Assembly: GCA_009823505.1 (NCBI GenBank)
Contig: VZQC01011003.1
Span: 1,476,867-1,540,866 of the forward strand
Reading direction: 5' to 3'
From: Rhizomys pruinosus
Taxonomy: Eukaryota > Chordata > Mammalia > Rodentia > Spalacidae
DNA length: 64,000 nucleotides
In this document: positions 11,389 through 22,649 of the stretch, one piece after another
How positions within the stretch are numbered: the stretch's first letter is position 1
Layout: each line of letters opens with the position of its first letter
The notes under the pieces: model-generated
Database searches by the model: none
Seen by the model: only the letters and a program-made list of their open reading frames with translations
What the model was told of the DNA's origin: nothing
Translations under genes and position numbers: made by a program

Positions 11389-11547
11389 CTTGTTTCTCAG
11401 AATCAGCTCTGCTGTTACAAGAACGTCTCCACAAGCCTTGTCTCCATTCATGACTGGGTGCCACAGAAGTTTAGGCGTGAGGTCGGTTTCCGAGTTTAGT
11501 TTCACCAAAGGAGAGCAAATACTTCGCCCTAAAAATTCATCTTTGCC
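11389..11547 (-). CDS. Myof: Myoferlin exon, end of C2D (residues 815-867)
   Basis: A 159-nt exon, phase 0 to 0, encoding GKDEFLGRSICSPLVKLNSE, TDLTPKLLWHPVMNGDKACG and DVLVTAELILRNK. GKDEFLGRS is the conserved step after loop 3, and the last strand is DVLVTAELI. The acceptor is TTCCCTAG and the donor is AAG|GTACAT. A 114-nt intron follows. Confidence 0.96.
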
Positions 11548-11640
11548 CTAGGGAAGCAAACGATGCTCAGACCCCTGATCAATTATCTCTTTGGACCTCC
11601 ATCACACCCAGAGTCCTCTGAGAAATGCCCTACCACCTAC

Positions 11641-11822
11641 CACTTGGTCGTTGTCAAAAAGTTCCACAATAACTTTGGGTGGGTTCTGGAGAACTGTTTG
11701 GGGTTCCCCATAGATTTCGATCTCATCAAATATAATTGTTTGGTCCCAGGTGGGATTCAGGGTGGAGTGGATGATCTCTGTGGTTTTGCTTCGATGAAGA
11801 AAGGAGATATGAGCATATGGAT
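11641..11822 (-). CDS. Myof: Myoferlin exon, C2D core (residues 754-814)
   Basis: A 182-nt exon encoding [40 protein letters not shown] and, after a further stretch, [11 protein letters not shown]. It contains the C2 landmarks [13 protein letters not shown] and loop 3 FDND, so the calcium-site aspartates are present. The acceptor is GTCCATAG and the donor is GTG|GTAGGT. It ends in phase 0, with only a 93-nt intron before the next exon. Confidence 0.96.
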
Positions 11823-13642
11823 CTATGGACAGAAAAAGAAAATAACATGAGAGTCATGGCAAAGTCTAATGTCCTGGGACAGCTCATTTCAACCACGGGC
11901 TTTCCTTCTGGACACTGTGCTCATGAGTTCTCATCACCCATCTGAGACAGGGTCTCTAGGAAGCAAGGTGTGGCCCAGGCAGGTGTCACAGTGAGTAACA
12001 CCTAAAATGAAGCCTTGATGTGTGCAGGGATTTTCTCCCTGGAGCATATCCCCATCAAAGCTAATCAGGCACATGGTTTTTCACATGTAAGCTCTGCATC
12101 CAAACACACTCGGCATCAACAACCTCCCATAATCTTGGAAGAAAAAAAATACTCAACCTTCCTAAACGGGTTCCTTCCTCTGTGCCATGAAAGCAGTATC
12201 TGTTTCCTAGTGTGGATGGTATCAAAATGTGAACTCCTTAGGACAGAACTCATCATATTTGGAGTCACAGATGAAAGCCAGTTCTCACCTTTATTTCTAC
12301 TATTATCCATATAGTTAGAAAGGTTTATTTATTTTGAGTCCCAGATTTCAAAAGTGTAGTAGTAAACAAGAAAGACTCAGATACTCGTGGAATTTGCAGC
12401 TTGCAACAGCAGAAAACTGTTTCCATGAACTGGGAATAGATTGAAAGCCATTCTGTAACCAAGAAGGAACCTGTGTTCTACATGATGGTTACACTTAACC
12501 TATTTGCAGTTCACAGACAGGCAACTTATTCACAATAATGTCTCTTGGAGCTTCTTGTATATTCCAAGGGGTGCTTAGTCTACAGCACTGCAGGCAGCCA
12601 CCACATGACTCTTCGCTTTGCCCTGTTGATCAATCTTATGTCCCCAACCGCTAGAAATAAGCTTAGACTAGCTTTATATATTAGTCAAGATTCCAATTTT
12701 GACCCATAGTGATGGAGCGCCCCCTCGTGGGCATTATTTGAAAATGTCTTCAGAAATATTTTGGAGCTGTTTAATAGGATAAACTTAATCTGGTCTAATT
12801 TATCAGACTAGGAAAACATTCACAAATATTGGTTAAGATGAGTGTCTGGGACACAGTTCATAACTGATACAAATGCATGAGAGTTCCAGGCAAATGTTCT
12901 AAAGACTGTTTCCATAGAAGAACCAGAGCAGTTCTGCTGGGCTCCAGGTCTCAAAGTAGAATGTCCCCAAATAACCCAGGATGGCCCTAGACTACCTACA
13001 GCTCCACAGACAAGAACAGCACTTCCAGGCAGGCAGGTCTCCCTAACCTTCCCCATCTTCTGTCAACAGTCTTCTTTTTAGAACAACCAAGGCAACAAAA
13101 CCACCCAGGACACCAGCGTGGGGACCATGAAGCCTTGCAGTTACATGATGCAGGGAGGTTGAGGGCATGCGCCAGAGGAGGCAAAAATGGACTCCAGATG
13201 ACTTGAATCTGGGTGCCAGAGGGAAATGGGGGAGTGTGTGATTTTTATCACTTTGAGAGTGACCAAAAAAATGTAAAGAATCTTAATTTAACAATCTTCC
13301 CCAGGATCCAGGCTCAAACCACAGCCTTGTACACAAAGAGGAAGCAGAACTGCTTTTCTTGGTACTCTGGTTGCTCAATCAGTGATTATTTTGTGTTAAA
13401 ACACCACACATCTCCTGTTATATCTCCAGCACAAGCAACAGTGCTTGAGGTGGTTGGTAATTCTGTAAGTAGTGACTAAGCCATTTCTTCAAGTATACCA
13501 AAGCAATCTTAGTACAAAAAGGATTTTTGTTGTGAGAAATGACAACCACCAACAACAAAAACAAATAAAAACCATTCACTCAACGAGCAGTGTAGTCAAG
13601 GTAGCCTGCCATGGAATGGTGTAGTGGAGATTTTCTCTATAC
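11823..13642. other. Myof intron without recognised repeat
   Basis: This 1.8-kb intron between two C2D exons shows no SINE, tandem repeat or exon that I can recognise. It is unusually repeat-free compared with its neighbours. Confidence 0.55.
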
Positions 13643-13720
13643 CTGAAAAGCTGTCTTTGTCCAAAGCCATGAGGTTCCTGGCTTGATAGATATAGCAGCG
13701 CAGGTGGTAGATGTAGACTC
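13643..13720 (-). CDS. Myof: Myoferlin exon, C2D part 1 (residues 728-754)
   Basis: A 78-nt exon encoding RVYIYHLRCYIYQARNLMAL and DKDSFS plus one base. It holds the first C2D strands and Ca-binding loop 1 (ALDKDSFSDPYA, with Asp residues retained). The acceptor is TTCTCTTCAG and the donor is TCAG|GTATAG. C2D is one of the ferlin C2 domains with a full set of acidic loop residues. Confidence 0.95.
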
Positions 13721-14436
13721 CTGAAGAGAACAGGGACAAGAAATCAAACACTGTTACTAGCCATTTGTATCAATACTGGAAGCAATACATGTTTCAGATA
13801 CGTGGGTTGCTTGGTCTAGTCTCCCTCAGCAGAGCACACATACATTTCCCAAGGGAGTTCTTCTGTTCTCTGTAAAATAAAACTTCCACTAGCACCACCC
13901 CCCCTTAGCTATGCTTTCCATACTTCAGTTGCCTGCAGTCAATCTGGAATGGCAAATATTAAATGAAAGATTTCAGAAATAAAGAATTCACAAGTTGTAC
14001 ACTGCATGCCTTGTAGTGTGATATAGTCTCAAAGCAGCCTGTACCATCACACCCAGGATGTTAGTCACTTAGTAGTTATCTTGGTTATCAAACTGACTGT
14101 GTATCAGCACTGTAGCACTTGTGTTAAGTAGCTGATTTATTTAATTAAGGCTCCAAAGCACAATGGTAGTGATACTGGCTGTTTTATTATAGTATGTTTT
14201 AATAACTTCTCTGTGTTTATCATTAGTTACTGTGCTGTGTCTAATATACAAATGTATTATTATACCTGTTCCTGTGTCTAATATATAAATTTAAACTTTA
14301 TAACATGTATGGATATGACAAAAGAGAATGTATAAGTAGGGCTTGGTGCTATCCGCAATTCCACGCATCCACTGGAAGCCTTGGAATGGATCCTATTTAG
14401 ATAAGTGTGTGTGTGGGGGAGGGGTCTATATTATGT

Positions 14437-14530
14437 GCCAGGTGTGGCATTGCACACCTACAATCCCAACACTCAGAAGGCTAAGGCAGCCTGCATCACA
14501 TAAAGAGACCCTACCTTAAAATTAAATAAA
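14437..14530 (+). mobile_element. B1 SINE fragment, sense
   Basis: CCAGGTGTGGCATTGCACAC through AATCCCAACACTCAGAAGGC, then AGAGACCCTACCTTAAAATT, marks a degenerate B1 with an internal loss. Confidence 0.7.
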
Positions 14531-14734
14531 GATGAATAAATAAGCTGATCTAATAACCTGAATGCCAGTGTGCCAATCAGAACACGAGTCTTGTTGCAAC
14601 AACTGGGTTTAGGCACAGCTCCTCATCACAGATGGTAAGATGAGGGCGTGTCTCTAACAGCCACAGAACAGGCTCAATGCTACTTGAAACCGTGTCTAGG
14701 ATATAGTTATTGGCTAAAAGTTTCTTTGATTCTT

Positions 14735-14888
14735 TTTTTTTTTTTTTCTTGTCTTTAGAGATCAGGGTTTCCCTGTAGCCTCAGCTGTCCTGAACTCACT
14801 ATGTAGACCAGGCTGGCCTTAACTCACAAGATCCACCTGCCTCTTTCCCCAAGTGCTAGGATTAAAGGCGTGCGCCACCATGCCTGGC
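14735..14888 (-). mobile_element. B1 SINE, antisense, with 13-bp target duplication
   Basis: TTCTTTGATTCTT occurs at 14722-14734 and 14889-14901 on both sides of an antisense B1 ending GCCACCATGCCTGGC. Confidence 0.92.
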
Positions 14889-14916
14889 TTCTTTGATTCT
14901 TAAAACTCTTCAAACT

Positions 14917-15165
14917 TGCCAGGAGTGGTGTTGTTTGCTTTAAGCCCAGCACTTGGGCGGTGTGTGTGTGTGTGTGTGTGTGTACGTGTGTGTGTGTGTG
15001 TGTGTGTACGTGTGCGTGTGCGTGTGTGTGTGCGGTGTTGTGTGTGTGTGTGTTGTGGTTAGGTTTTGCTACAGACATGGATCCTGAGCAAGGGATTTTG
15101 ATTTCCAGGCCAGCTGGGTTACGGGGAGAGACCCTGTCTCAAACAGAACAACAACAAAAAAAAAT
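14917..15165 (+). mobile_element. B1 SINE interrupted by a (GT)n expansion
   Basis: The B1 start (GCCAGGAGTGGTGTTGTTTG to AGCACTTGGGCGG) and the end (AGGCCAGCTGGGTTACGGGG) are separated by a long GT/GC-rich dinucleotide tract at about 14959-15053. The microsatellite grew inside the SINE body. Confidence 0.75.
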
Positions 15166-15217
15166 TATATTGGCAAATTTTTAGTTTTTAAACAAATCAT
15201 ATTTGGAGAGTTTTCTT

Positions 15218-15379
15218 TTTTTTTTTCTTTTTTTTTGGTCTTTTCGAGACAGGGTCTCCCTGTAGCCCCAGCTGTCCTGGAACTCACTCTGTAGACCAGG
15301 CTGGCCTTGAACCCACAAAGATCCACCTGCCTCTGCCTCCCGAGTGCTAGGATTAAAGGCGTGCACCACCACGCCCGGC
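15218..15379 (-). mobile_element. B1 SINE, antisense, with 15-bp target duplication
   Basis: The identical flanks TTGGAGAGTTTTCTT lie at 15203-15217 and 15380-15394. The element is full length and ends CACCACGCCCGGC. It inserted only about 64 bp from the donor of the 15443-15551 exon. Confidence 0.94.
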
Positions 15380-15442
15380 TTGGAGAGTTTTCTTGAGATA
15401 AAAGTCTAAGAAGCTGAATTCACAGCCAAGTTTCAAACTTAC

Positions 15443-15551
15443 TGTCAAAATTACAGGAGACAATGGGCGTGTTCGCTCCGAACACAGTGGTGGCGCTGTG
15501 CTTCTGCTTTTCCAGGCTCCTCTCATCTCCGTCCTCGGTGGTGTCTGCCCC
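15443..15551 (-). CDS. Myof: Myoferlin exon, linker between DysF and C2D (residues 692-728)
   Basis: A 109-nt exon encoding GADTTEDGDERSLEKQKHSA and TTVFGANTPIVSCNFD plus one base. The first half is charged and probably disordered; TPIVSCNFD begins the first C2D strand. The acceptor is CTACTGTAG and the donor is GACA|GTAAGT. It completes in phase with the next exon to give an Arg codon. Confidence 0.94.
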
Positions 15552-15974
15552 CTACAGTAGGAGAAAAAAAAAAAAAAAAAGAAACAAAATAGTGTATGGG
15601 GCCTAAAAACACACAGGCAAGCAAGCCTAGAGGCTGGAACCACAAACAGACTGTGGGGGCTTTTCAGCGAGATTTTATCGTCAGTCATCCCATTTCCAAG
15701 ATGAGCAAAGCCCAGGACCGCAAGTGACTTCCGCAGGGTCACCTTGCTAAAAGTGCAGAGCAGGAAGGTGAAGCCAGACCTTCAGCTTCAAGTCCAGGCT
15801 GACTGAGCCCTGCTGCTGAAAGAAAGGGAAAATGGAGAATCAGAGGATGTCCTTAATCCCAGAATTCAGAAGATGGAGGAGGAAGAGAAGAGCATCAGAA
15901 CTCAGCAGGGTGGGAGACAGGACAAACTGAGCAGACTGCTTGAAATGGTCTTTTCTCTTATTTACATATTTACA

Positions 15975-15977
<3 letters not shown>

Positions 15978-16014
<37 letters not shown>

Positions 16015-16312
16015 CATCCGTGCACAGGTATACAGAGGTCAGAGGAGGCTGACGTCAGGTGACCTGCTCTGTCACTCTCCACCTTATTCCCTTGAGACCG
16101 GGTCTCTTCCTCAACCAGGAGCTCACTGTTTTGCAGCTAGGCAGGTCACCAGCAAGCCCCAGTGACCTTCAGGTCTCCAAATTACCCCCATCATCCCTCA
16201 GGGCCTGTGGCGGGCCTATGGGTGTGGCCGGCCTGTGGGTGCTGGGTGTCTGAACTCAGGTCTGGTGCTGCTCAGCAAGTGCTGTCCCCACTGAGCCTTC
16301 TCTCCAGTCTGG
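15978..16312 (-). mobile_element. B4-like SINE, antisense, with (GT)n tail
   Basis: A (GT)n tract (15978-16010) is followed by CAGAGGTCAGAGGAGGCTGA and ends CCACTGAGCCTTCTCTCCAG. This is the layout of an antisense B4/related SINE with a B2-like head. Confidence 0.6.
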
Positions 16313-16810
16313 AAATGATCCTTTGGCCTCCTTGGTGCATAGCTCACCCAGTGCCGCTTCTTACTCCTTCCTTCCTCTTGTCTGCTTGCGCTACCGGCTG
16401 GCCACCCACCTCTACCTTCTTTATTATGCTTTCACCGAATTATTTTATACTTTTGTAAGCCGGCCTTGTGTTTTCCTCCCCCTTACCTCTGTATACTCGG
16501 CTTTATTCGTCTGTTAAACAGCTGCAGTTTCTAAGCTACCCATGTCTGTGATGTTGTTACTTGATGACACTTGGAACCAAGGTTCAATATGCTAGGAAAA
16601 CGGTGGGAGAAACAGGTCTCCTAGAAGCGCTCACGTGCTAATGGTTTACGCATAGCACTGGAATCATGGTCCCTCAGGGCATGCACCTTTCTCTGCGTCT
16701 TTGCCTCCGGGCAGCACTGAAGTTGCAGGAGCCTCTCTGGACTTCTCTGCGCTTTATGTGCACTCATGTATTTCTCTACACAAATACTATCTGTTTTGGC
16801 TTTTACTTAC

Positions 16811-16984
16811 AAGGGCACCTTCGAGTTTAAAGATGGCAGCTGCACCATGCGTTTCTGAAGGAGCCATTTTTCTCCTCCAGCGTCTGCGGCGGAAGGTGTC
16901 TGAACTACGCTGTTTCCAGTGAAATTTCCAGCCAATTAAAGAAGCATATTCCCAGCCCTCCCGGTCTTCAAATTCTTCCATGGC
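16811..16984 (-). CDS. Myof: Myoferlin exon, outer DysF C-half (residues 634-691)
   Basis: A 174-nt exon, phase 0 to 0, encoding [40 protein letters not shown] and [18 protein letters not shown]. GWEYASLxGWKFH and [10 protein letters not shown] close the outer DysF. The sequence [10 protein letters not shown] then leads to the linker before C2D. The acceptor is CTGTTTTAG and the donor is CTT|GTAAGT, a strong intronic donor compensating for a poor exon end. Confidence 0.96.
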
Positions 16985-17090
16985 CTAAAACAGAAACAAA
17001 CCTTTCAATGATAATAAAATGTTCTTTATATTGATAAAATAAATCATTTTTGTCAATGAGCAAATAATTAGTAATAAAAAGGCACTCTGG

Positions 17091-17225
17091 AGGCCTGAGA
17101 GATCTCTCAGCGCACTGGCCATAACCATTCCGTAGGGGTCCGGCGCCCTCTTCTGGCTTCTTCAGGCATTGTTCACACAGCTACACTACTTGCAGGCGAA
17201 ACACTCATACACATAAAAGTTAAAG
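17091..17225 (+). mobile_element. B2 SINE, degenerate, sense
   Basis: GGCCTGAGAGATCTCTCAGC through CGCCCTCTTCTGGCTTCTTC and AACACTCATACACATAAAAG form a shortened B2. Confidence 0.7.
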
Positions 17226-17292
17226 ATGAGATATCGATTATATATATATAATATCTAATATATCTATATTTTTAAATTCTGAACTTTTTAGG

Positions 17293-17520
17293 GGATGGAG
17301 AGATGGCCCTAGCAGTTAAGAGCATCAAATTCTCTCGAGACCGACCCGGGTTCGATTCTCAGCACCCACACAGCGGCTAAGCACCTCCCGAAACTCCAGT
17401 TCCAGGGGAATCTGAGGCCCTTTCTGACCTTTCGAGGCACGCCACGGGGGCACAAACCTACATGAGACAGTACAGTTCATACGCTAAAATAGACAGTATA
17501 AATAAATTAAAAAAAAAGAT
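17293..17520 (+). mobile_element. B2 SINE, sense
   Basis: GGGGATGGAGAGATGGCCCT to GGGTTCGATTCTCAGCACCC to AAATTAAAAAAAAA is a full-length B2, more diverged than the youngest copies. The start of the chance open frames near 17507-17753 lies in its tail. Confidence 0.88.
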
Positions 17521-17794
17521 TAAAAAAAGAAAAGTAAAGACACTTTGCTATTAGTATCGCAGGAGCAGGGCATACAGCAAGAGAAAAAACAGGTGGGATC
17601 TCTGCATTGGCAGAGCTGATGGACTGTAAGAATACAAGGTGATAACCGGCAATCACAGTAGTCATCAGACTTGAGAGTGAGGTGGAGGGTGGGAGGCCTG
17701 GGTTCTTCCTCAAGTATATTTTGTTTTCTTACCTCATTAGCTCCCAAGAACACTGACTATTGTGATATTGTGGAAAGATCCAGACTTCACATTT

Positions 17795-18040
17795 TTAAAA
17801 TTTTATTTATTTATTTATGTTTATAATGTCCTGTCTGCATGTGGTATGTGACCCCATGTCGTTGCAATGCCCAGACGAGGAGAGGTCAGAAGAGGGTCTG
17901 GATTCCTGGAAATGGAAGTTCTCCGGACCTTGGAGTTACAGACGGTTTTTAGCCACCATGTGGGTGCTGGGGGGTCGAACCCAGGTCTCTCAAAAGCGCA
18001 GTCTGTGCCTTAAAACCGCTATGCTCATCCTCCAGTCCCT
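17795..18040 (-). mobile_element. B2 SINE, antisense, diverged
   Basis: TTATTTATTTATGTTTATAA through GAGGTCAGAAGAGGGTCTGG and CCATGTGGGTGCTGGGG to CCTCCAGTCCC marks an antisense B2. Confidence 0.85.
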
Positions 18041-18575
18041 CATATCAACATTTTATGAGGGGACTGACCTCATCCCTCAGGATTTAATGCCTTGCCCAGG
18101 CTAACAGCTGCTCCAATTAATAATGATATGGTAGATAGGGTATAGTACTTCTGTAATAATTAATAACTGAGCTTGGCACTTTCCAAGTTAAACATGATAC
18201 AATGACTTGTTTTTGATGTTTTATTCTATTCCTTCAACAAGCCTGTGTGCTTAATATGTGACAGAGATTGCACTCAAGGCTGGGGTCTTTGCCTTCATGT
18301 GCTTAACATTTGAGTGGCCAAATTTTTATCTAACATTTCATTGCTTTGGCCATAGTGACGACACTGAAAATAACTATTAAAATACTATATTAGGAAATTG
18401 ATAAATAAGAGCCAACATGTGGGTTATTATTAGTGTGCATGTCTTTCATCTTTCACTTCAAACACAACATAACAATTAGGGTCGCGCGATTCTTTAAACA
18501 ATCCCTTCTGCTAGTTATTAATGGTGCACATGAAATCTTAATGTAGCCAACGAATGGCAAACCACGCCAGAATGT

Positions 18576-18893
18576 CAGCAAGGATCATGGTTCGTCTGGG
18601 CTTCAGCAAGGATTCATGGTGGTAGTGCTGGGCTCTCAGCAAGGATCATGGGTAGTGTGGGCTTCGCAAGGATCATGGTAGTCTGGGACTTCAGCAATGA
18701 TCATGGGTAGTGTGGGCTTCAGCAAGGATCATGGGTAGTGCTGGGCTTCAGCAAGGATCATGGGTAGTCCTGGGCTTCAGCAAGGATCATGGGTAGTGCT
18801 GGGCTTCAGCAAGGATCATGGGTAGTCCTGGGCTTCAGCAAGGATCATGGGTAGTCCTGGGCTTCAGCAAGGATCATGGGTAGTGCTGGGCTT
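18576..18893. repeat. 29-bp minisatellite, about 11 copies
   Basis: The unit is AGCAAGGATCATGGGTAGTG followed by CTGGGCTTC. Left copies (18576-18690) are irregular, with 28-33 bp steps, while copies from 18691 to 18893 keep a strict 29-bp period and alternate between TAGTGCTGGG and TAGTCCTGGG. It lies in the intron between exons 16811-16984 and 20170-20315. Confidence 0.93.
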
Positions 18894-19116
18894 CTGAACA
18901 ATGGCTGCAGTGTTTTCCCAAGTCATACTGGCATTCTCCAATGGAAGGAGAAAGTGAAGCACCTGTGGAAACTTCTCACTCTTCAGGATAGGATGATGGA
19001 ATATTTCCGGCTCCTTCATTCTCCAGACTATTCATTCCACCACATTATTTTGGGGAGCATTGTTAACAGCGGGTCAGACTAGGCTGGTCCTGAGCAGGAC
19101 TGCCTGCTCTGTCTTC

Positions 19117-19295
19117 TTTTTTTTTTCCCTTTTTTTTTTTTTTTTTTTAGTATTTTTGAGACAAGGTCTCTCTTTTAGTATCAGCTGTCCTGGAGCTCGC
19201 TCTGTACACCAGGCTGGCCTTGAACTCACAGAGATCCACCTACCTCTGCCTCCCGAGTGCTGGGATTAAAGGTGCGTGCCACCACGCCTGGCCCA
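19117..19295 (-). mobile_element. B1 SINE, antisense
   Basis: A long T tract is followed by TTTTTGAGACAAGGTCTCTC and ends GTGCCACCACGCCTGGCC. It is followed by a short antisense B2 tail fragment (about 19300-19420). Confidence 0.88.
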
Positions 19296-20169
19296 TCTTT
19301 TTTTTTAAACTTTCTTTTCACTTATATGTACATGTATGTCTGTGTGAGTGTCTGCAGGTGCCCGTGGAGGCCAGCAATGGGTGTCAGGAGCCTAGAGCTA
19401 GAGTTATACATGTTTCTATCTGGTTCTATTTTTCTCTTAGGAAATTCATCATTGGAATAAAAAAAAAATTGCTTCACAGCACCAACCAGAGCTGGGCCTT
19501 TAGAACAATACACAGAGTTCCTATTCAGAATTGGGACATCTCTGTCACTTTCTACTGGTATGACCTAGAGAAGTCTAGTTCATGGCTATGAACTTTGTGT
19601 AATGAGTGAGTCTAAACCTTATAGCTCATGCAAGATGCATATGTTGGGCCATGTTTTAGAAGGCACACAAAACATACCATCTATTATTGATCTGAATATT
19701 ATTATTCTGCTTAATTTACTGTGAAGTTTAAAGCCTTACCAGACCCTATTCAGACACCATAAGTCTTATTCCCATCCTGCAAATGAGAAAGTCAATAGCA
19801 TCAGGATTTGAATCCTCTGTATCTTATTTAAGTCCTTAGGTGTTATCACTGCTGTCCTACTCCATCAACACAATTTCATTTTCTTTCTATCCTTCTAGAC
19901 TGCTCAACATTCAGCCTGCCTCAGCCCCTTCTGGAGGCCTTGAGAAAGTAGAGATTGCTGTCCTTTCTCCCCAGAGCTGCTCATCAGTACCTCTGGAGTC
20001 CGACATTTCTAACACCCCCTGGTAGGTGGGATGCAGGTCCAGAACCCTCAGTCATGATCTCAGGTCCTTGATTTGCAAGTGGCTCTACAGAAATGGCCTC
20101 TGATCTAGAATTCTGCCTGGTGCGGCAGGCAGAGCTCCCTGTCCAGCACCCTCCGGCCGCTCCTCTTAC

Positions 20170-20315
20170 CTTTGCAGTACTTGAAGCCGTTTGTGTTAAA
20201 TCTTTCTTGCGTTTTCGGACCAGTCTTCGCCGTCTGTGAGTATGATACATTTTCTCTGCTGCAACCCAGGATTTGGGTTTATTATCAGGAGGAATGGTGA
20301 TTCCATATTCCCAGC
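20170..20315 (-). CDS. Myof: Myoferlin exon, inner DysF C-part (residues 585-633)
   Basis: A 146-nt exon encoding [40 protein letters not shown] and TQTASSTAK. The GWEYxIxIPP turn and the Arg cluster [13 protein letters not shown] are diagnostic of DysF, where stacked Arg and Trp side chains hold the fold. The acceptor is TGTTCCAG and the donor is AAG|GTAAGA. It ends in phase 0. Confidence 0.96.
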
Positions 20316-20944
20316 CTGGAACAGAGTTTGAGAATAATTACCCCAAAGAGATGTATTTGCCAGGCCAGTAACTAGCTGGCCAGGAAACACTCAGTCCCTC
20401 TCTCTGCTCATAAATATTTTCTATTGTGACTTTCTCAGGGGCGCACAGTACTAATCTGAAAATCCAAAATGTAGGATGCTGAGATTTTGTGAGTGCCATT
20501 ATGTCACAAATGGAAAATTTTCACACCTGATCTTACATGATCCATCACAAAATGCAGGTTCACTAAAAACATTACCTAAGATTACGTCATGGGGTATAAA
20601 TGAAACATAATGATTTTGTGTTTAGACAGTCTCATAATATAAGCATGCAAATATTCCAACATCCAAACATATCAAAATTCCCCAAAACACTTCTGGGCCC
20701 CAGAATTTTGGAAAAGAGGTGTTCAACCTGTATGCTTTTAGGGGATTAAATCTAGAGCATTGTGAATGTCAAGTAAGAGCTCATTACTGAGCTACGTTTC
20801 TGGCCCGCCAGTAGCATTTGTACGGCAATGAACTTTTCCTTTTGTTCCTCTGGTCATTCTTAGTAATTGAGTGTACCCAAGAATAAAGCACAGTTCCAGA
20901 GGCAGGACTCCTGACCACAGCATTAGGTCCTTGATTTGCAGTGA

Positions 20945-21135
20945 TTAAAGGGGTGTGCGCTATGTGGTCAGAGGCCTGGGCTCCGATCCCAGCACTACCG
21001 CATGTCGGTTGTCTACTAAACAAATTTCCTGCAAGTTGGTGAACATCTCTATGTTCTAATTTGGCCACTTTAAAGGTAAATTACATAAAACTATGTGGTT
21101 AGCACATAGTTGTTTCCCAATAAATGCTACCATTA
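20945..21135 (+). mobile_element. MIR SINE remnant, sense
   Basis: CTCCGATCCCAGCACTACCG, then ACATCTCTATGTTCTAATTT, and the diagnostic end GTGGTTAGCACATAGTTGTT then CCCAATAAATGCTACCATTA, form a near-complete MIR in sense. Confidence 0.75.
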
Positions 21136-21726
21136 TAAGACCTGGTGTATGTATCACAATTGGTGCAGAATTTAAAATCTGTTTGGAAAGTTATGTATCA
21201 ATGCCAATCCTTTTACGCACTATCAGCTCTTATAGGGAATTTTCCCCCTTCTGATAATTCCAAAAAGTATAGTTCATTTAATGCAACCATTCATAGAGAT
21301 CAATAAGCATCATTATGAACAGAAGCTGAGCAATAGCTATATTATTGCTGAATAGAGGCATTTTGCCATTTTCCTGTGTGAGCCATGGGACCCCCGTGTG
21401 TGATTATCCCAGGGAAATTATGGCGTGTGGAAAGGATAGAGAAAATGTAAGCTACAGATCTCTCCTAAACTCTATGGTTTTCTAAGTATCTCAAATCCCA
21501 ACTGGTTGGTCCCCATCACCTGCTATTTTCTACTCTTAACATCTCCGCTCTCAGCATTCATCCAAACTACTTGCTTGTGAGTCAGATCCTCCTTTGAACA
21601 GTCAGCACCACATGACCTAACTGTCATAGTCCAACAGAAGGAGGCCCTTCCTCCCATGCAAACTTGGCTCTGGTTAACTCTGGCCCTTTTACAGACTCGC
21701 ACTCAGGCAAATGGTATACATGTTAC

Positions 21727-21832
21727 CTTTCTCATCCACTGCTCGATTTATGTCATACACCCATGCATCATCTTCCCACTCCCAACCTGGAGGGCAAGTC
21801 AGCTCGCTGGGCGATGCTGCCTTATCGCCATT
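21727..21832 (-). CDS. Myof: Myoferlin exon, inner DysF N-part (residues 550-585)
   Basis: A 106-nt exon encoding NGDKAASPSELTCPPGWEWE, DDAWVYDINRAVDEK and one base of Gly. It carries CPPGWEWEDDAW, the W-rich motif that opens the inner DysF domain and whose dysferlin counterpart is a site of muscular-dystrophy mutations. The acceptor follows a strong C-rich tract ending CCCCCCAG and the donor is AAAG|GTAACA. Confidence 0.95.
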
Positions 21833-22142
21833 CTGGGGGGAGGGAGGGGGAGAATAGTGAATGAAGGTCGAAGATGAGAAAAGTTTCTTTACACTTAACT
21901 ATAGAGTCTGTATGCTTATATCTTAGAGATCCATTTCACTCAGAAAAGTCTCTAAGCTTTACTTATGTACAAATGATACATAAAAGTAAGAATTCCTTGT
22001 TTGAACTACCTTCTGTTTTTACCATTAGAGAATAGTATTAGGTTGAATCATGTGAAATTGCTGGTTTTGTAATCCAAAGTGGTTGAGTATTAGCAATTTC
22101 ATATGGCTTAACTTAATATTATTAAATGATACCACTTATCTT

Positions 22143-22380
22143 TTTTTTTTTTTTTTATTTCTGTATGTGTATGAATGTACTGTCTGCATGTAGGTCTGTG
22201 CACCCGTGTCGTGCCATGCCGCTGAGGTCAGAAGAGGGTGTCGGATTCCCCTGGAACTGGAGTTCTCCTGGAACTGGATTTACAGACGGTTCTTAGCCGT
22301 CATGTGGGTGCTGGGGATCGAACCCGGGTCCTCTGCAAGAGCAGTCAGTGCTCTTAACCGCTAGGCTATCTCTCCAGCCC
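22143..22380 (-). mobile_element. B2 SINE, antisense, with 15-bp target duplication
   Basis: GATACCACTTATCTT flanks the element at 22128-22142 and 22381-22395. The element is full length with an intact B-box region (GGGGATCGAACCCGGGTCCT) and a duplicated GGAACTGGAGTTCTCCT-like piece, as in the copy at 5711. Confidence 0.94.
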
Positions 22381-22649
22381 GATACCACTTATCTTTATAA
22401 GAATTTAGACAAGGAAAAACCATCAGAGAATGGATCAACTATTAAAGGCACCTGCATTTAAGTTCAGGGAATGCTCCTGGAGGTCATGATACTAATCATA
22501 TGAAATCAAGCGAAGTTTATTATAAAATGTTGACTTGGGATTACATAAAAACTTAGAGATTTATGAAAAGGTCATATGTAAATGAAACAAAGTCGGCTAT
22601 AGACAGATGTGGAAACACTGGGCTTCCCTTTGAACTAGAGAATGCGAAG

